This document shows, one piece after another, positions 32,952-42,116 of a stretch of 64,000 nt of DNA. The notes under the pieces are model-generated. The model worked only from the letters and a program-made list of their open reading frames with translations. It was not told the DNA's origin and did not search any database. Where the stretch lies: NCBI RefSeq assembly GCF_047345005.1, contig NZ_CP178864.1, positions 2,294,001-2,358,000 of the forward strand, given 5' to 3'. This DNA comes from Labrys okinawensis. Lineage in GTDB: Bacteria > Pseudomonadota > Alphaproteobacteria > Rhizobiales > Labraceae. The stretch's first letter is position 1; the number at the start of each line of letters is the position of its first letter. The position numbers and the translations under genes were made by a program.

Positions 32952-35900
32952 ATGTCCTTCAATATCTCCGCTCTTTCCATCCGCCATCCCGTTCCCTCGA
33001 TCGTGCTGTTCGTAGTGTTGCTGCTGCTCGGCTGGGTCTCCTTCGAGAGCCTGCCGGTCACCAAATTCCCCAACATCGACGTGCCCGTCATCTCGGTGAC
33101 GATTACCCAGCAAGGCGCCGCGCCGTCGGAACTGGAAACGCAGGTCACCCGCAAGGTCGAGGATGCCGTCTCGGCCGTCGCCGGCGTCAAGCACATCCAG
33201 TCGACGGTCACCGATTCGAGCTCGGTCGCGGCGATCGAGTTCTGGCTGGGTACCGATACCGACCGCGCCCTCAACGACGTGAAGGACGCGATCACCAAGA
33301 TCCGCACCGTCCTGCCGCGCGATATCGACGAACCGGTGATCAGCCGCGTCGATGTCGAGGGGCAGTCGATCCTGACCTATTCGGCCTCCGCGCCGGGCAT
33401 GACGCTGGAACAATTGTCCTGGCATGTCGACGATGTCGTCACGCGTGAGCTGCAGGGCCTGCGCGGCGTCGGCCGTATCGACCGTCTCGGTGGCGTCACC
33501 CGCGAAGTGCGCGTTGCCCTCGATCCCGACCGCCTGCTCTCGCTCGGCGTGACGGCAGCCGACGTCAATCGCCAGCTGAAGGCGACGACCGTCGACCTTT
33601 CGGGCGGCAAAGGCGACGTCGGCAACCAGGAGCAGTCGATCCGCACGCTCGCCGGCGCCCATACCATTGACGAGCTCAAGGAAACCAAGGTCACGCTACC
33701 CGGCGGCCGGCAGGTGCGCCTGAACGAGATCGCCGACGTCACCGATGCCTATGCGGACCAGAAATCGTTCGCGCGCGTCGACGGGCATGTCCCGATCGTG
33801 GCCTTCTCGGTGTTCCGCGCCAAGGGCGCCAGCGACACGGTGGTCGCCGATGCCGTGGCCAAGAAGCTCGTCGAACTGCATGCGGCCCATCCCGACGTCG
33901 CCTACGCGCTGGTCGACGATGGCGTCAAGAACACCTATGGCAATTTCAAATCGGCGATGCAGACCCTGATCGAGGGCGCCATCCTTGCCGTCATCGTGGT
34001 GCTGATCTTCCTGCGCGACTGGCGCGCCACCATCATCGCCGCCGTGGCGCTGCCGCTCTCCGCCATCCCGACCTTCTGGGCGATGAGCGCCATGGGCTTC
34101 TCGCTCAACCTGGTCAGCCTGCTGGCCATCACGCTGGTGACTGGCATCCTGGTCGACGACGCCATCGTCGAGATCGAGAACATCGTTCGGCACATGAAGA
34201 TGGGCAAATCGCCCTACCGCGCCTCGATCGAGGCGGCTGACGAAATCGGCCTCGCCGTGATGGCGATTACCCTCACGATCATCGCGATCTTCACGCCGGT
34301 GAGCTTCATGGGCGGTGTCGCCGGCCAGTATTTCAAGCAGTTCGGCCTGGTGGTTGCCGCAGCGGTGTTCTTCTCGCTCCTGGTGGCGCGGTTGATAACG
34401 CCGATGATGACGGCCTATTTCCTCAGGCCCCATCTCCATGTCGAGCCGCGCGACGGCTTCATCATGCGCTTCTACACGCGCTTCCTGGGGTTCACGCTCG
34501 CGCGCTGGTGGTCGCCTTATCTGACGATCGCCGCAGGCTTTGGCCTGTTCTTCGTCTCGCTGCACCTGATGGGCTACCTGCCGCAGGGCTTCATCCCGCC
34601 GGACGATTCGGGCCGCATCGTTTACGCCGCCGAGGTTCCGCCGGGCGCAAAGCTCGAGGATACGCAGGCCAAGACCGACGAACTCGCCACGGCGATCCGC
34701 AAGATCCCTGAGGTGCAGCGTGTCTTCGTCATCGGCGGTTCCTCGCCGACGGGCCAGCTCGAGCTGCGCAAGGCAGCGATCTATGTCGAGCTCTCCAACA
34801 AGGCTGACCGCGTGCGCCACCAGTCGGAGGTCCAGAACGACATCACCGCGTTGATCGCCGGCATCCCTGACGTCCGCGCCTGGCGCGTGAACGATCGCGG
34901 CGACCGGGACGTCAACCTTGCACTGCAAGGCACCAATCCTGTCGAGCTTGAAGGGGCCGTTGCCAGGCTCGAGGGTGCCATGCGCCATGTCGAGGGCTTC
35001 AACAATGTGGCGGCCTCCACCGGTCTCGATCGACCGGAGGTGCGCATCATCCCGCGAACCGACGATGCGGCCCGTTACGGCATCACGACCGAGCAGATCT
35101 CTGAAGCCGTGCGCGTGGCGACGATCGGCGATATCGACGCCAACCTCGCCAAGTTCAACGCGGGCGATCGCCTGATCCCGATCCGTGTGCAGTTGACGGA
35201 AGCCTCGCGCGCCAGCCTCAGCCTGATCGAGGCCCTGAATCTCACGACCAGCGCCGGCGGTACCGTGCCGCTCTCGGCGGTGGCCGATGTCAAATTCGGC
35301 CAGGGCCCGTCCTCGATCGACCGCTACGACCGTGCGCGCCAGGTGAAGATCGGCGCCGATCTCCGGCCCGGCCTCGAAATCGGCGAGGCGCTGGAAAAGG
35401 CCAAGGCGCTGCCGGAAGCCAGGAACCTGCCGGCCTCGGTGAAATTCGCCTCGACAGGCGATGCCGAGATCATGGAAGAGGTCTTCTCCGGCTTCGCCAT
35501 GGCGATGGGCGCGGGCCTCCTGATGGTGGCGGGCGTGCTGGTGCTGCTGCTTGGCAGCGTCTTCCACCCGATCACCATCCTGATGTCACTGCCGCTTTCG
35601 CTGCTCGGTGTCGTGCTGGCGCTCCTGGCGACGCATCATTCGATCTCGATGCCGGTGGTCATCGGCATCCTGATGCTGATGGGCATCGTGACGAAGAATG
35701 CCATCATGCTGGTGGACTTCGCAGTCGAGAGCGTCAAGCACGGCATGCATCGGCATGATGCGATCATCGATGCTGGGCGAAAGCGCGCCCGGCCCATCGT
35801 GATGACGACCATTGCCATGGTGGCCGGCATGCTCCCGACCGCTCTCGGCCATGGCGACGGTGGCGAGTTCCGCGCCCCGATGGCCATAGCGGTGATCGGC

Positions 35901-36095
35901 GGCCTGATCGTCTCGACACTGTTGTCGCTGGTCTTCGTGCCGTCATTCTATTCGGTGATGGACGACATCACCCGCGGCGTGTCCTTCATCTTCGGCCCGC
36001 TGGTCGGGCCAAAAGACGAACCGACGGTTGGGAAGCCGGTGCGCGAGGTTTATGAAAGACACGTCGGTAGGGGCACCGCCGCCGCGGCTGAGTGA
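32952..36095 (+). CDS. RND family efflux pump, inner-membrane subunit
   Basis: A 1047-residue proton-driven exporter with the AcrB plan: one helix, a large periplasmic loop, five helices, then the same again. The N-terminus SIRHPVPSIVLFVVLLLLGW, the proton-relay motif LVTGILVDDAIVEIENI and the later GIVTKNAIMLVDFAVE are family hallmarks. Substrates cannot be told; hydrophobic drugs are the usual ones. It forms an operon with the adaptor and the TetR gene. Confidence 0.95.
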   Translation: MSFNISALSIRHPVPSIVLFVVLLLLGWVSFESLPVTKFPNIDVPVISVTITQQGAAPSELETQVTRKVEDAVSAVAGVKHIQSTVTDSSSVAAIEFWLGTDTDRALNDVKDAITKIRTVLPRDIDEPVISRVDVEGQSILTYSASAPGMTLEQLSWHVDDVVTRELQGLRGVGRIDRLGGVTREVRVALDPDRLLSLGVTAADVNRQLKATTVDLSGGKGDVGNQEQSIRTLAGAHTIDELKETKVTLPGGRQVRLNEIADVTDAYADQKSFARVDGHVPIVAFSVFRAKGASDTVVADAVAKKLVELHAAHPDVAYALVDDGVKNTYGNFKSAMQTLIEGAILAVIVVLIFLRDWRATIIAAVALPLSAIPTFWAMSAMGFSLNLVSLLAITLVTGILVDDAIVEIENIVRHMKMGKSPYRASIEAADEIGLAVMAITLTIIAIFTPVSFMGGVAGQYFKQFGLVVAAAVFFSLLVARLITPMMTAYFLRPHLHVEPRDGFIMRFYTRFLGFTLARWWSPYLTIAAGFGLFFVSLHLMGYLPQGFIPPDDSGRIVYAAEVPPGAKLEDTQAKTDELATAIRKIPEVQRVFVIGGSSPTGQLELRKAAIYVELSNKADRVRHQSEVQNDITALIAGIPDVRAWRVNDRGDRDVNLALQGTNPVELEGAVARLEGAMRHVEGFNNVAASTGLDRPEVRIIPRTDDAARYGITTEQISEAVRVATIGDIDANLAKFNAGDRLIPIRVQLTEASRASLSLIEALNLTTSAGGTVPLSAVADVKFGQGPSSIDRYDRARQVKIGADLRPGLEIGEALEKAKALPEARNLPASVKFASTGDAEIMEEVFSGFAMAMGAGLLMVAGVLVLLLGSVFHPITILMSLPLSLLGVVLALLATHHSISMPVVIGILMLMGIVTKNAIMLVDFAVESVKHGMHRHDAIIDAGRKRARPIVMTTIAMVAGMLPTALGHGDGGEFRAPMAIAVIGGLIVSTLLSLVFVPSFYSVMDDITRGVSFIFGPLVGPKDEPTVGKPVREVYERHVGRGTAAAAE

Positions 36096-36104
36096 GGACA
36101 GACA

Positions 36105-36389
36105 ATGAACTTCATGCCCCGGCCGGAGCGCGATCCCACGCCTCGCGAAAAGGCCTATCTGAGCGCGCTGGAGGCGGGCGAGCTGCGTCCGTCGATCAGC
36201 GGCCAGGCCGGACATATGTGCCGCAGGTTCGGCTGGTGCGAGGCCGTGTACCGCCTGCCTGATGGCAGCGAGCTCCGGCGCTCGGAACTGCCGGCCCAGA
36301 TGGATTCCATCGCCATCGTCAAGGCCGGCTACCGCGCCATCGGCTACTGCCTGACGGCAAGGGGCCGGGCGGCGCTGGCGAAGGGGTAG
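36105..36389 (+). CDS. Hypothetical protein (94 aa)
   Basis: A short soluble protein starting MNFMPRPERDPTPREKAYLS and containing GHMCRRFGWCEAVYRLPDG. Two cysteines (C-R-R-F-G-W-C) could bind a metal or form a disulphide, but no known domain is recognised. It begins 9 bases after the RND pump stop and may be co-transcribed with it. A repeat element follows. Confidence 0.6.
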   Translation: MNFMPRPERDPTPREKAYLSALEAGELRPSISGQAGHMCRRFGWCEAVYRLPDGSELRRSELPAQMDSIAIVKAGYRAIGYCLTARGRAALAKG

Positions 36390-36411
36390 GGTGGTCCGGA
36401 GCGCGCCCAGG

Positions 36412-36505
36412 ATCGCAGGCATCCTTGCCTGCGATTCCTTTCCTGAATGCGTCTCGTCCTGAATGCGTCTCGTTTCCAAGTGCAGGCAAGATGCCTGCGA
36501 TCCCA
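36412..36505. repeat. Double-hairpin repeat, copy C, with duplicated linker
   Basis: Hairpin ATCGCAGGCA/TCCT/TGCCTGCGAT (36412-36435) and hairpin GCAGGCA/AGA/TGCCTGC (36482-36498). Between them the 16-mer TCCTGAATGCGTCTCG is present twice in tandem (36441-36456 and 36457-36472), followed by TTTCCAAG. The tail is CGATCCCAGG. Confidence 0.9.
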
Positions 36506-36559
36506 GGAAGGCGGCCGCACCCGGCAGGCACCGAGCGCAGCCTTTCTCATTCTCAAGGC

Positions 36560-38152
36560 TTATTTCGTCGTTTCCCCATACAGAACCACGTCCGACGCCG
36601 GTCCGAGCAGGAAGCCCTTCACATTGCTGCGCTCGGCGGTCTGCTTGATCTCCTGGAACATGATGATGAACGGACCCTCGTCCATCACCTTCTTCTGCAG
36701 GTCCTTGTAGTCCTGCTCGCGCTTGGCGAGATCGCGTTCTTCCACCGCCGCTTCCGTCATCTTGCTGATATCGGGAATAAGCCAGGAATTGCGCCAGGCT
36801 AGCGGCTTGGTGGCGGGATTGTCGGAATTGTCGGTGTTGCGGGCAAAGCTGTCGGCGTTGGTGTGCGGATCCATATAGTCCGGGCCCCAATAGACCAGCA
36901 GCATCTGGTGCTGGCGGGCGCGATATTTCGTGAGCAGGGTCTTTTGCTCGGCCGGGATGATCGTCACCTTGACGCCGCCCTGCGCCATGCTCGCCTGGAT
37001 CGACTGGGCGATGTTGATATAGGGCGAGGAATTGGCGGCATCGAGCGAGAGTTCGAGGCCGTTGGGATAGCCGGCGGCCGTCAGCAATTCCTTGGCCTTG
37101 GCGGGGTCGAACTTGTATTCCTTCTCGTCGAGCGAGGCCCAGAAGCCCGAGGGCCAGAAGGTCTGGTGTACCTGGTCCTGGCCCTTCAGGAACGAGTTGA
37201 CCATGCCGTCATAGTCGACGAGGTAGTGCAGCGCCTGGCGCACGCGCACGTCGTCCAGCGGCTTGTGGGCGACGTTCAGGCCGACATAATGCAGCGTTGC
37301 CTGCGGCGATACTGAAATGGCGACATCCTTGTTGCCGCTTAGACCGGCGATCTGGTCGGGCGAGAGGTCGCGCGCAATGTCGGCGTCGCCCTTCTCGATC
37401 ATCAGGCGCTGGGACGCCGGCTCCGGCACATGGCGGATGACGACGCGTTTCAGCTTTGGCTCGCCCTCGCGATAATTCGGATTGGCATCGAGCACCACGC
37501 TCTCATTGGCCTGCCAGGAGCGCAGGGAGAAGGAGCCCGAGCCGGCCGAATGCGCCTTCAACCAGGCATTGCCGAGGTCCCCGCTCTGGTCGTGCTGCAT
37601 CACGGTCTGCTTCTCGACCACCGATCCGACGATGGAGGAAAGCAGGGACAGGACCAGCGAGGGCGAGAAGGGCGGTGCGATAGTGATCTGCAGCGTGGAT
37701 GGATCGACCACCTTCACCATCTGGTCGACATTGTCCTTGGTCCAGCCGAGCTGCGAGATCAGGAAGGCCGGCGTCTTGTCCAGCTTGATGACCCGCTGGA
37801 GCGAGAAGGCGGCGTCCTCGGCCGTGATCGGGTCGCCCGAGGCGAATTTCATGCCCGCGCGGATCTTGAAGGTGAAGGTCTTGCCGTCCTCGCTCACCGT
37901 CCAGCTTTCGGCGACGCCGGGCTCGATCTTGGTCGGGTCCTTCGCGTCGATGCGCACGATGCGGTCATAAATATTGGCGTCGACCTCGATGCCCGACAAT
38001 TCATAGGCCTCGGCTGGATCGAGGCTGATCATGTCGTCGATATTCTTGGCCATCACCAGCGTGTTGGCCGGCGTGGCCGCGAAGGCCGACGTGGATGCCA
38101 GCAGCATCGTGGTCATGACGGCGATGGCAAGTCTCGGTCTGAAGTGCAGCAT
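36560..38152 (-). CDS. Peptide-type ABC transporter substrate-binding protein (family 5)
   Basis: A 530-residue periplasmic protein. The signal peptide ends ASTSAFA at residue 25. The mature part has family-5 features: MAKNIDDMISLDPAEAYELSG, TFKIRAGMKFASGDPITAEDAAFSL and a C-terminal lobe with LLVYWGPDYMDPHTNADSFARN. Ligands of this family are oligopeptides, nickel chelates, sugars or opines. It is encoded last in a minus-strand dpp-like operon, behind the two ATPases, with a repeat in between. Confidence 0.93.
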   Translation of the reverse strand: MLHFRPRLAIAVMTTMLLASTSAFAATPANTLVMAKNIDDMISLDPAEAYELSGIEVDANIYDRIVRIDAKDPTKIEPGVAESWTVSEDGKTFTFKIRAGMKFASGDPITAEDAAFSLQRVIKLDKTPAFLISQLGWTKDNVDQMVKVVDPSTLQITIAPPFSPSLVLSLLSSIVGSVVEKQTVMQHDQSGDLGNAWLKAHSAGSGSFSLRSWQANESVVLDANPNYREGEPKLKRVVIRHVPEPASQRLMIEKGDADIARDLSPDQIAGLSGNKDVAISVSPQATLHYVGLNVAHKPLDDVRVRQALHYLVDYDGMVNSFLKGQDQVHQTFWPSGFWASLDEKEYKFDPAKAKELLTAAGYPNGLELSLDAANSSPYINIAQSIQASMAQGGVKVTIIPAEQKTLLTKYRARQHQMLLVYWGPDYMDPHTNADSFARNTDNSDNPATKPLAWRNSWLIPDISKMTEAAVEERDLAKREQDYKDLQKKVMDEGPFIIMFQEIKQTAERSNVKGFLLGPASDVVLYGETTK

Positions 38153-38239
38153 GCTCGGTTCTCCTGCGGAGGGTATTCTTGTCGGACAAACTCCAGCATC
38201 ACAGTGCGTTTCGAGGCGGAATGCAAGGAGTAGGGTAGG

Positions 38240-38320
38240 GAGTGTCGATCACTGATCGACATTCCTGGAAACGATACGCCTGGCGATGAGGAAGAGGGGC
38301 GATCGGTGATCGCCCCTCCG
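38240..38320. repeat. Double-hairpin repeat, copy A
   Basis: Hairpin TGTCGATC/ACT/GATCGACA (38243-38261) and hairpin GGGGCGATC/GGT/GATCGCCCC (38296-38316). The linker holds GGAAACGATACGCCT (38267-38281), the exact reverse complement of the linker block in copy D at 54214-54228. Confidence 0.9.
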
Positions 38321-38339
38321 CATTCGGCGCGCCTTCATG

Positions 38340-39116
38340 TCAAGCCGCGCTGGTTCTCCGATATCCCTGGCTCATGGCGATCAGGTCGAGTGTGTAGGCT
38401 TCCCTGGCTTCACCCTTGCGCAGGTTCTCGACATCGAGGACTTCGAGGAGCCGACCCCCGCGCATGACGCCGACCCGGGCGCAGAGATGCGCGACGACGG
38501 CGAGGTCATGGCTCACCAGGATGGAGGTGAGGCCCCGCTCTGCGCGCAGCCGGACGAGCAGGTTGAGAATCTCCGCCTGTACGGAGACATCGAGAGCGGA
38601 GGTCGGCTCGTCGAGCAGCAGGATGGCCGGCGCCAGAATGAGGGCGCGGGCGATGGCCACGCGCTGGCGCTGGCCGCCGGAGAGCTGGTGCGGAAAGCGA
38701 TAGCGGTATTGCGGCGAGAGATCGACGGCCGCGAGTACTTCCGCGACGCGCAGTTCCGGCCGATCCAAGCCCTGGATCTCCAGGGGTTCGCGCAACTGCC
38801 TGTCCACGGTCTGGCGCGGATGCAGCGAGGCATAGGGATCCTGGAAGACCAGCTGCTGCATGCGCCGGTCAGCCGGGCTGCGCCTGGAGGTGAGCGTCCT
38901 ACCTTCAATGGCGATGCTGCCTGCCGAGGCTTCGACCAGACCGGCGATAGCGCGCAGCACGGTAGATTTGCCAGAGCCGGATTCACCAACGATGCCGAAG
39001 CTCTCGCCGGCCGCCACCGAGAATGAGACGTCGCGGACCGCCGTCGTCAGGCCGCCAGCGACGCGAAAGGTCACCGACAGGCCCCTTATGTCGATCATGG
39101 GTGCGCTTGCGGTCAT
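38340..39116 (-). CDS. Peptide-type ABC transporter ATP-binding protein (DppF-like)
   Basis: A 258-residue ATPase: Walker A GESGSGKST, signature LSGGQRQRVAIARAL, Walker B ILLLDEPTSALD, switch VSHDLAVV. The C-terminal extension typical of DppF, often with an iron-sulfur motif, is short here and has no cysteine cluster. The ATG overlaps the stop of the preceding ATPase gene. An in-frame extension into that gene was rejected. Confidence 0.92.
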   Translation of the reverse strand: MTASAPMIDIRGLSVTFRVAGGLTTAVRDVSFSVAAGESFGIVGESGSGKSTVLRAIAGLVEASAGSIAIEGRTLTSRRSPADRRMQQLVFQDPYASLHPRQTVDRQLREPLEIQGLDRPELRVAEVLAAVDLSPQYRYRFPHQLSGGQRQRVAIARALILAPAILLLDEPTSALDVSVQAEILNLLVRLRAERGLTSILVSHDLAVVAHLCARVGVMRGGRLLEVLDVENLRKGEAREAYTLDLIAMSQGYRRTSAA

Positions 39117-39961
39117 GCCAGCCACGCCGGGTCGCGGCGGACCACGCTCAATTGGGGCCTGGGATGGGCAAGATCCGGCACCGAGGCGAGCAGGGCTTTC
39201 GTATAGGGGTGTTTGGCGGCGCCAAGGTTCCGGGCGTCGAGCGACTCCATCACCTTGCCGCCATACATTACCAGCACCCGGTCGCAGAAACTGGAGACGA
39301 CGGCGAGGTTGTGGCTGATGAAGATGAGACCCATGCCGCGCTCTGCCACCAGGCGGTCGAGGATGGCGAGGACGCTGTTTTGCACGCTGACGTCGAGGGC
39401 AGAGGTCGCTTCGTCCGCAATGAGGATTTCGGGTTCGGCCACCAGCATCATGGCGATCATCACGCGCTGGCCCATGCCGCCCGAAAGCTGGTGAGGATAG
39501 AAGTCGAGCACCCGTTCGGGATCGCGGATCTGCACGGCCTCGAGCATGGCGAGCGCGCGACGTCGCGCTTCGCCAGCCGAGGCGCGGCGATGCAGGCGAT
39601 AGGCCTCGGCGATCTGGCTGCCGACCCGCATGATCGGATTGAGCGAATATTTCGGGTCCTGCATGATCATCGCCATGCGGCTGCCACGGATGTCGCGCCA
39701 CTCGCTGCCAGACAGGGTGCGCAGGTCCTTGCCCTGCAGGGCGATGCGGTCGGCGGTGACGCTGGCGGGTGGTCCGAGCAGGCCGAGAAGGGCGCGGCCG
39801 GTCGTCGATTTGCCCGAACCGGATTCGCCGACGATGCCCAGCCGTTCCCGCCCGAGTGTGAAGCTGACGCCCCGCACGGCCTGGATCACGCGGCCACGCG
39901 CGGGAAAGCTCACCGACAGGTTCCGGATATCGAGAAGGGGCTCTTCCGCCTTGCCGCTCAT
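39113..39961 (-). CDS. Peptide-type ABC transporter ATP-binding protein (DppD-like)
   Basis: A 282-residue ATPase: Walker A GESGSGKSTT, signature LSGGMGQRVMIAMML, Walker B ILIADEATSALD, switch ISHNLAVV, and the DppD C-terminal segment HPYTKALLASVPDL. Glutamine-to-methionine/glycine variation within the signature (GGMGQR) is typical of DppD/OppD. It is coupled by ATGA overlaps to genes on both sides. Confidence 0.93.
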   Translation of the reverse strand: MSGKAEEPLLDIRNLSVSFPARGRVIQAVRGVSFTLGRERLGIVGESGSGKSTTGRALLGLLGPPASVTADRIALQGKDLRTLSGSEWRDIRGSRMAMIMQDPKYSLNPIMRVGSQIAEAYRLHRRASAGEARRRALAMLEAVQIRDPERVLDFYPHQLSGGMGQRVMIAMMLVAEPEILIADEATSALDVSVQNSVLAILDRLVAERGMGLIFISHNLAVVSSFCDRVLVMYGGKVMESLDARNLGAAKHPYTKALLASVPDLAHPRPQLSVVRRDPAWLA

Positions 39962-40887
39962 CCCGCGCTCCTGGGATCGAACACGTCGCGCAGCCCGTCG
40001 CCCAGAAGGTTGAAGCCGAGACTGACGATGAAGATGGCCAGGCCCGGATTGGTCGCCACCCACCATTGATCGAGCACGAGGCTGCGGCCCGAAGCGACCA
40101 TGGCGCCCCATTCGGCGATGGGCGGCTGCGCGCCGAGGCCGAGGAAGCCGAGCCCGGCGGCGATGATGATGATACCGGCCATGTCGAGCGTGAGGCGGAC
40201 GATCACCGAGGAGAGGCAGAGCGGCACGACATGGCGCAGGAGGATCCGGGCGGTCGAGCCGCCCTGCAGCTTGATGGCGGCGATGAAGTCGGAGCGGGCG
40301 ATCGAGGCGGTTTCTGCCCGCGCGAGGCGCGCATAGGGCGGCCAGGCCGTCAGCGAGATGGCGATCACAGCGTTGACGATGCCGGGCCCCAGCGCTGCCG
40401 CGAAGGCGAGCGCCAGCACAAGGCTTGGGAAGGCGAGGAAGATGTCCGTGATGCGCATCAGGACCGTATCGGTGATGCCGCGGAGAAAGCCTGAGACGGT
40501 GCCGACCAGCAGACCGAGCGGCACGACGATGACTGCTACCAGCGCCACGATGGTCAGCGTCACCCGCGCGCCATAGACAGTGCGTGCGAAGATGTCGCGA
40601 CCCAATTCATCCGTGCCGAACCAGTGGACGGCGCCGGGCGGGGCGAGGCGGCCGGCCAGGTCCTGTTCGATCGGCGAGATGCCCCAGGCGATCAGCGGGG
40701 CGAACAGCGCCATCAGGATCAGCAGTACGACGACGACAAGCCCGGTAAAGGCCAGCGGATTGCGCAGAAGTGCTGCGAGCACGCGCCAGGTACCGCCCAG
40801 CCGCGCCTGCAGCGGCGAAGACGGCGATTCGGCGGTGAGCCAGGCATGCCAGCCCGGCCGTGTCTCGTTCACACTGAGGTTGCTCAT
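39958..40887 (-). CDS. Peptide-type ABC transporter permease (DppC-like)
   Basis: A 309-residue permease with the N-terminal helix FTGLVVVVLLILMALFAP, the family motif HWFGTDELGRDIFARTVYGAR and EAA-like loop segment AIKLQGGSTARILLRHV. About six helices are predicted. Its start overlaps the DppB stop and its stop overlaps the DppD start, both as ATGA. Confidence 0.93.
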   Translation of the reverse strand: MSNLSVNETRPGWHAWLTAESPSSPLQARLGGTWRVLAALLRNPLAFTGLVVVVLLILMALFAPLIAWGISPIEQDLAGRLAPPGAVHWFGTDELGRDIFARTVYGARVTLTIVALVAVIVVPLGLLVGTVSGFLRGITDTVLMRITDIFLAFPSLVLALAFAAALGPGIVNAVIAISLTAWPPYARLARAETASIARSDFIAAIKLQGGSTARILLRHVVPLCLSSVIVRLTLDMAGIIIIAAGLGFLGLGAQPPIAEWGAMVASGRSLVLDQWWVATNPGLAIFIVSLGFNLLGDGLRDVFDPRSAG

Positions 40888-41972
40888 GTCCCCCTCAACC
40901 GCGGATCGACCAGCTTGTAGAGGAAGTCGCAGGTCAGGTTGATGGCGATGAACATGGTGCCGACCACGAGCGTGCCGCCGAGCACCGCATTCATGTCGGC
41001 ATTGAACAGCGATTGCGTGATGTAGAGGCCGAGGCCCGGCCAGGCGAACACCGTTTCGGTGAGCACCGCGCCCTCCAGCAGCGTGGCATAGCTGAGGCCG
41101 ATAACGGTGATCAGCGGTACCAGGATGTTGGGAAAGGCGTGCCGCCAGACCGCGCCCCAATAGGAACGGCCCTTCACCTGCGCGACGGTTACGTATTCCT
41201 GGCTGATCTGGGAGATCATGAAACTGCGGGTCATGCGTGCGATATAGGCGAGCGAGAGATAGCCGAGGATGGCCCCGGGCAGGACGAGATGCTGGGCGGC
41301 GCTCCAGAAGGTATCCCATTCGCCGGCCAGCGCGCTGTCGATGAGCACGAAGCCGGTTACTGGTTCGACGATTCCCTCGAAGGCGACATCGATGCGCCCG
41401 GGACCGGCGACCCAGCCGAGCTTGCCGTAGAACAGCGCGAGCCCTACGAGGCCGAGCCAGAACACCGGCATCGAATAGCCGAACAGGCCGACGATACGCA
41501 CGAAGTGATCGGGCCATCGCCCGCGCGTGGCGCCGGCGACTACGCCGGCCGGCACACCGAGCGCCACGCCGATCACGGTGGCGACGGTCGAAAGCTCGAT
41601 GGTGGCCGGGAAGAAATGCAGGAGGTCCGACAGTACCGGGTTCGAAGTGATCACCGAGGTGCCGAGATCGCCATGCAGGACCTTGTTGAGATAGATGAGA
41701 AACTGCTCCGGGATGGGCTTGTCCAGACCCATGGCAAGGCGCGTCCGGTCATAGATATCGCGCGGCGCATGGTCGCCGACCACGGCGAGCACGGGATCGG
41801 TGGGGATGAAGCGGCCGATGCAGAAGGTGACGAGGCTGAGGCCGAGCAGGCTCAGCACCACAGAGGAGACGAAGGTCACGCAGGTGCGAAACAGGCGGTA
41901 GCCCAGGCTGTGCGCAACGAAAGGCTGGTCGTCGGGCGGCCCATCGGTGGCGCTCGCAGAGGCTTGGCTCAT
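40884..41972 (-). CDS. Peptide-type ABC transporter permease (DppB-like)
   Basis: A 362-residue permease, longer than most DppB proteins because of a polar N-terminal tail (MSQASASATDGPPDDQPF). It contains FIPTDPVLAVVGDHAP, the permease core and the EAA loop YVTVAQVKGRSYWGAVWRHAF. It is the first gene of the minus-strand operon dppB-dppC-dppD-dppF followed by the binding protein. Its substrate is not evident. Confidence 0.92.
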   Translation of the reverse strand: MSQASASATDGPPDDQPFVAHSLGYRLFRTCVTFVSSVVLSLLGLSLVTFCIGRFIPTDPVLAVVGDHAPRDIYDRTRLAMGLDKPIPEQFLIYLNKVLHGDLGTSVITSNPVLSDLLHFFPATIELSTVATVIGVALGVPAGVVAGATRGRWPDHFVRIVGLFGYSMPVFWLGLVGLALFYGKLGWVAGPGRIDVAFEGIVEPVTGFVLIDSALAGEWDTFWSAAQHLVLPGAILGYLSLAYIARMTRSFMISQISQEYVTVAQVKGRSYWGAVWRHAFPNILVPLITVIGLSYATLLEGAVLTETVFAWPGLGLYITQSLFNADMNAVLGGTLVVGTMFIAINLTCDFLYKLVDPRLRGT

Positions 41973-42116
41973 GCCGATCGAATGCCTCCCAAGCTGGACG
42001 TTTCCGTCATGCGCAAATGCTTCCGATTATACCGCCGACCACGCCGCGCATCTTCGAACGGTATGCCGGCAAACTCAAGGGGAGAAGCAAGGAGCGCGCC
42101 ACCCCCGACTTCCCCC

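Noticed and set aside
33696..35567. 623-codon minus-strand frame inside the RND pump gene
   Set aside because: It is antisense to a gene with full RND motifs; its translation is a low-complexity Arg/His/Asp/Gly mix typical of shadow frames in high-GC DNA.
36441..36472. Tandem 16-mers considered as a CRISPR fragment
   Set aside because: Only two units, directly adjacent without spacers, and within a palindromic repeat; no cas genes in the window.
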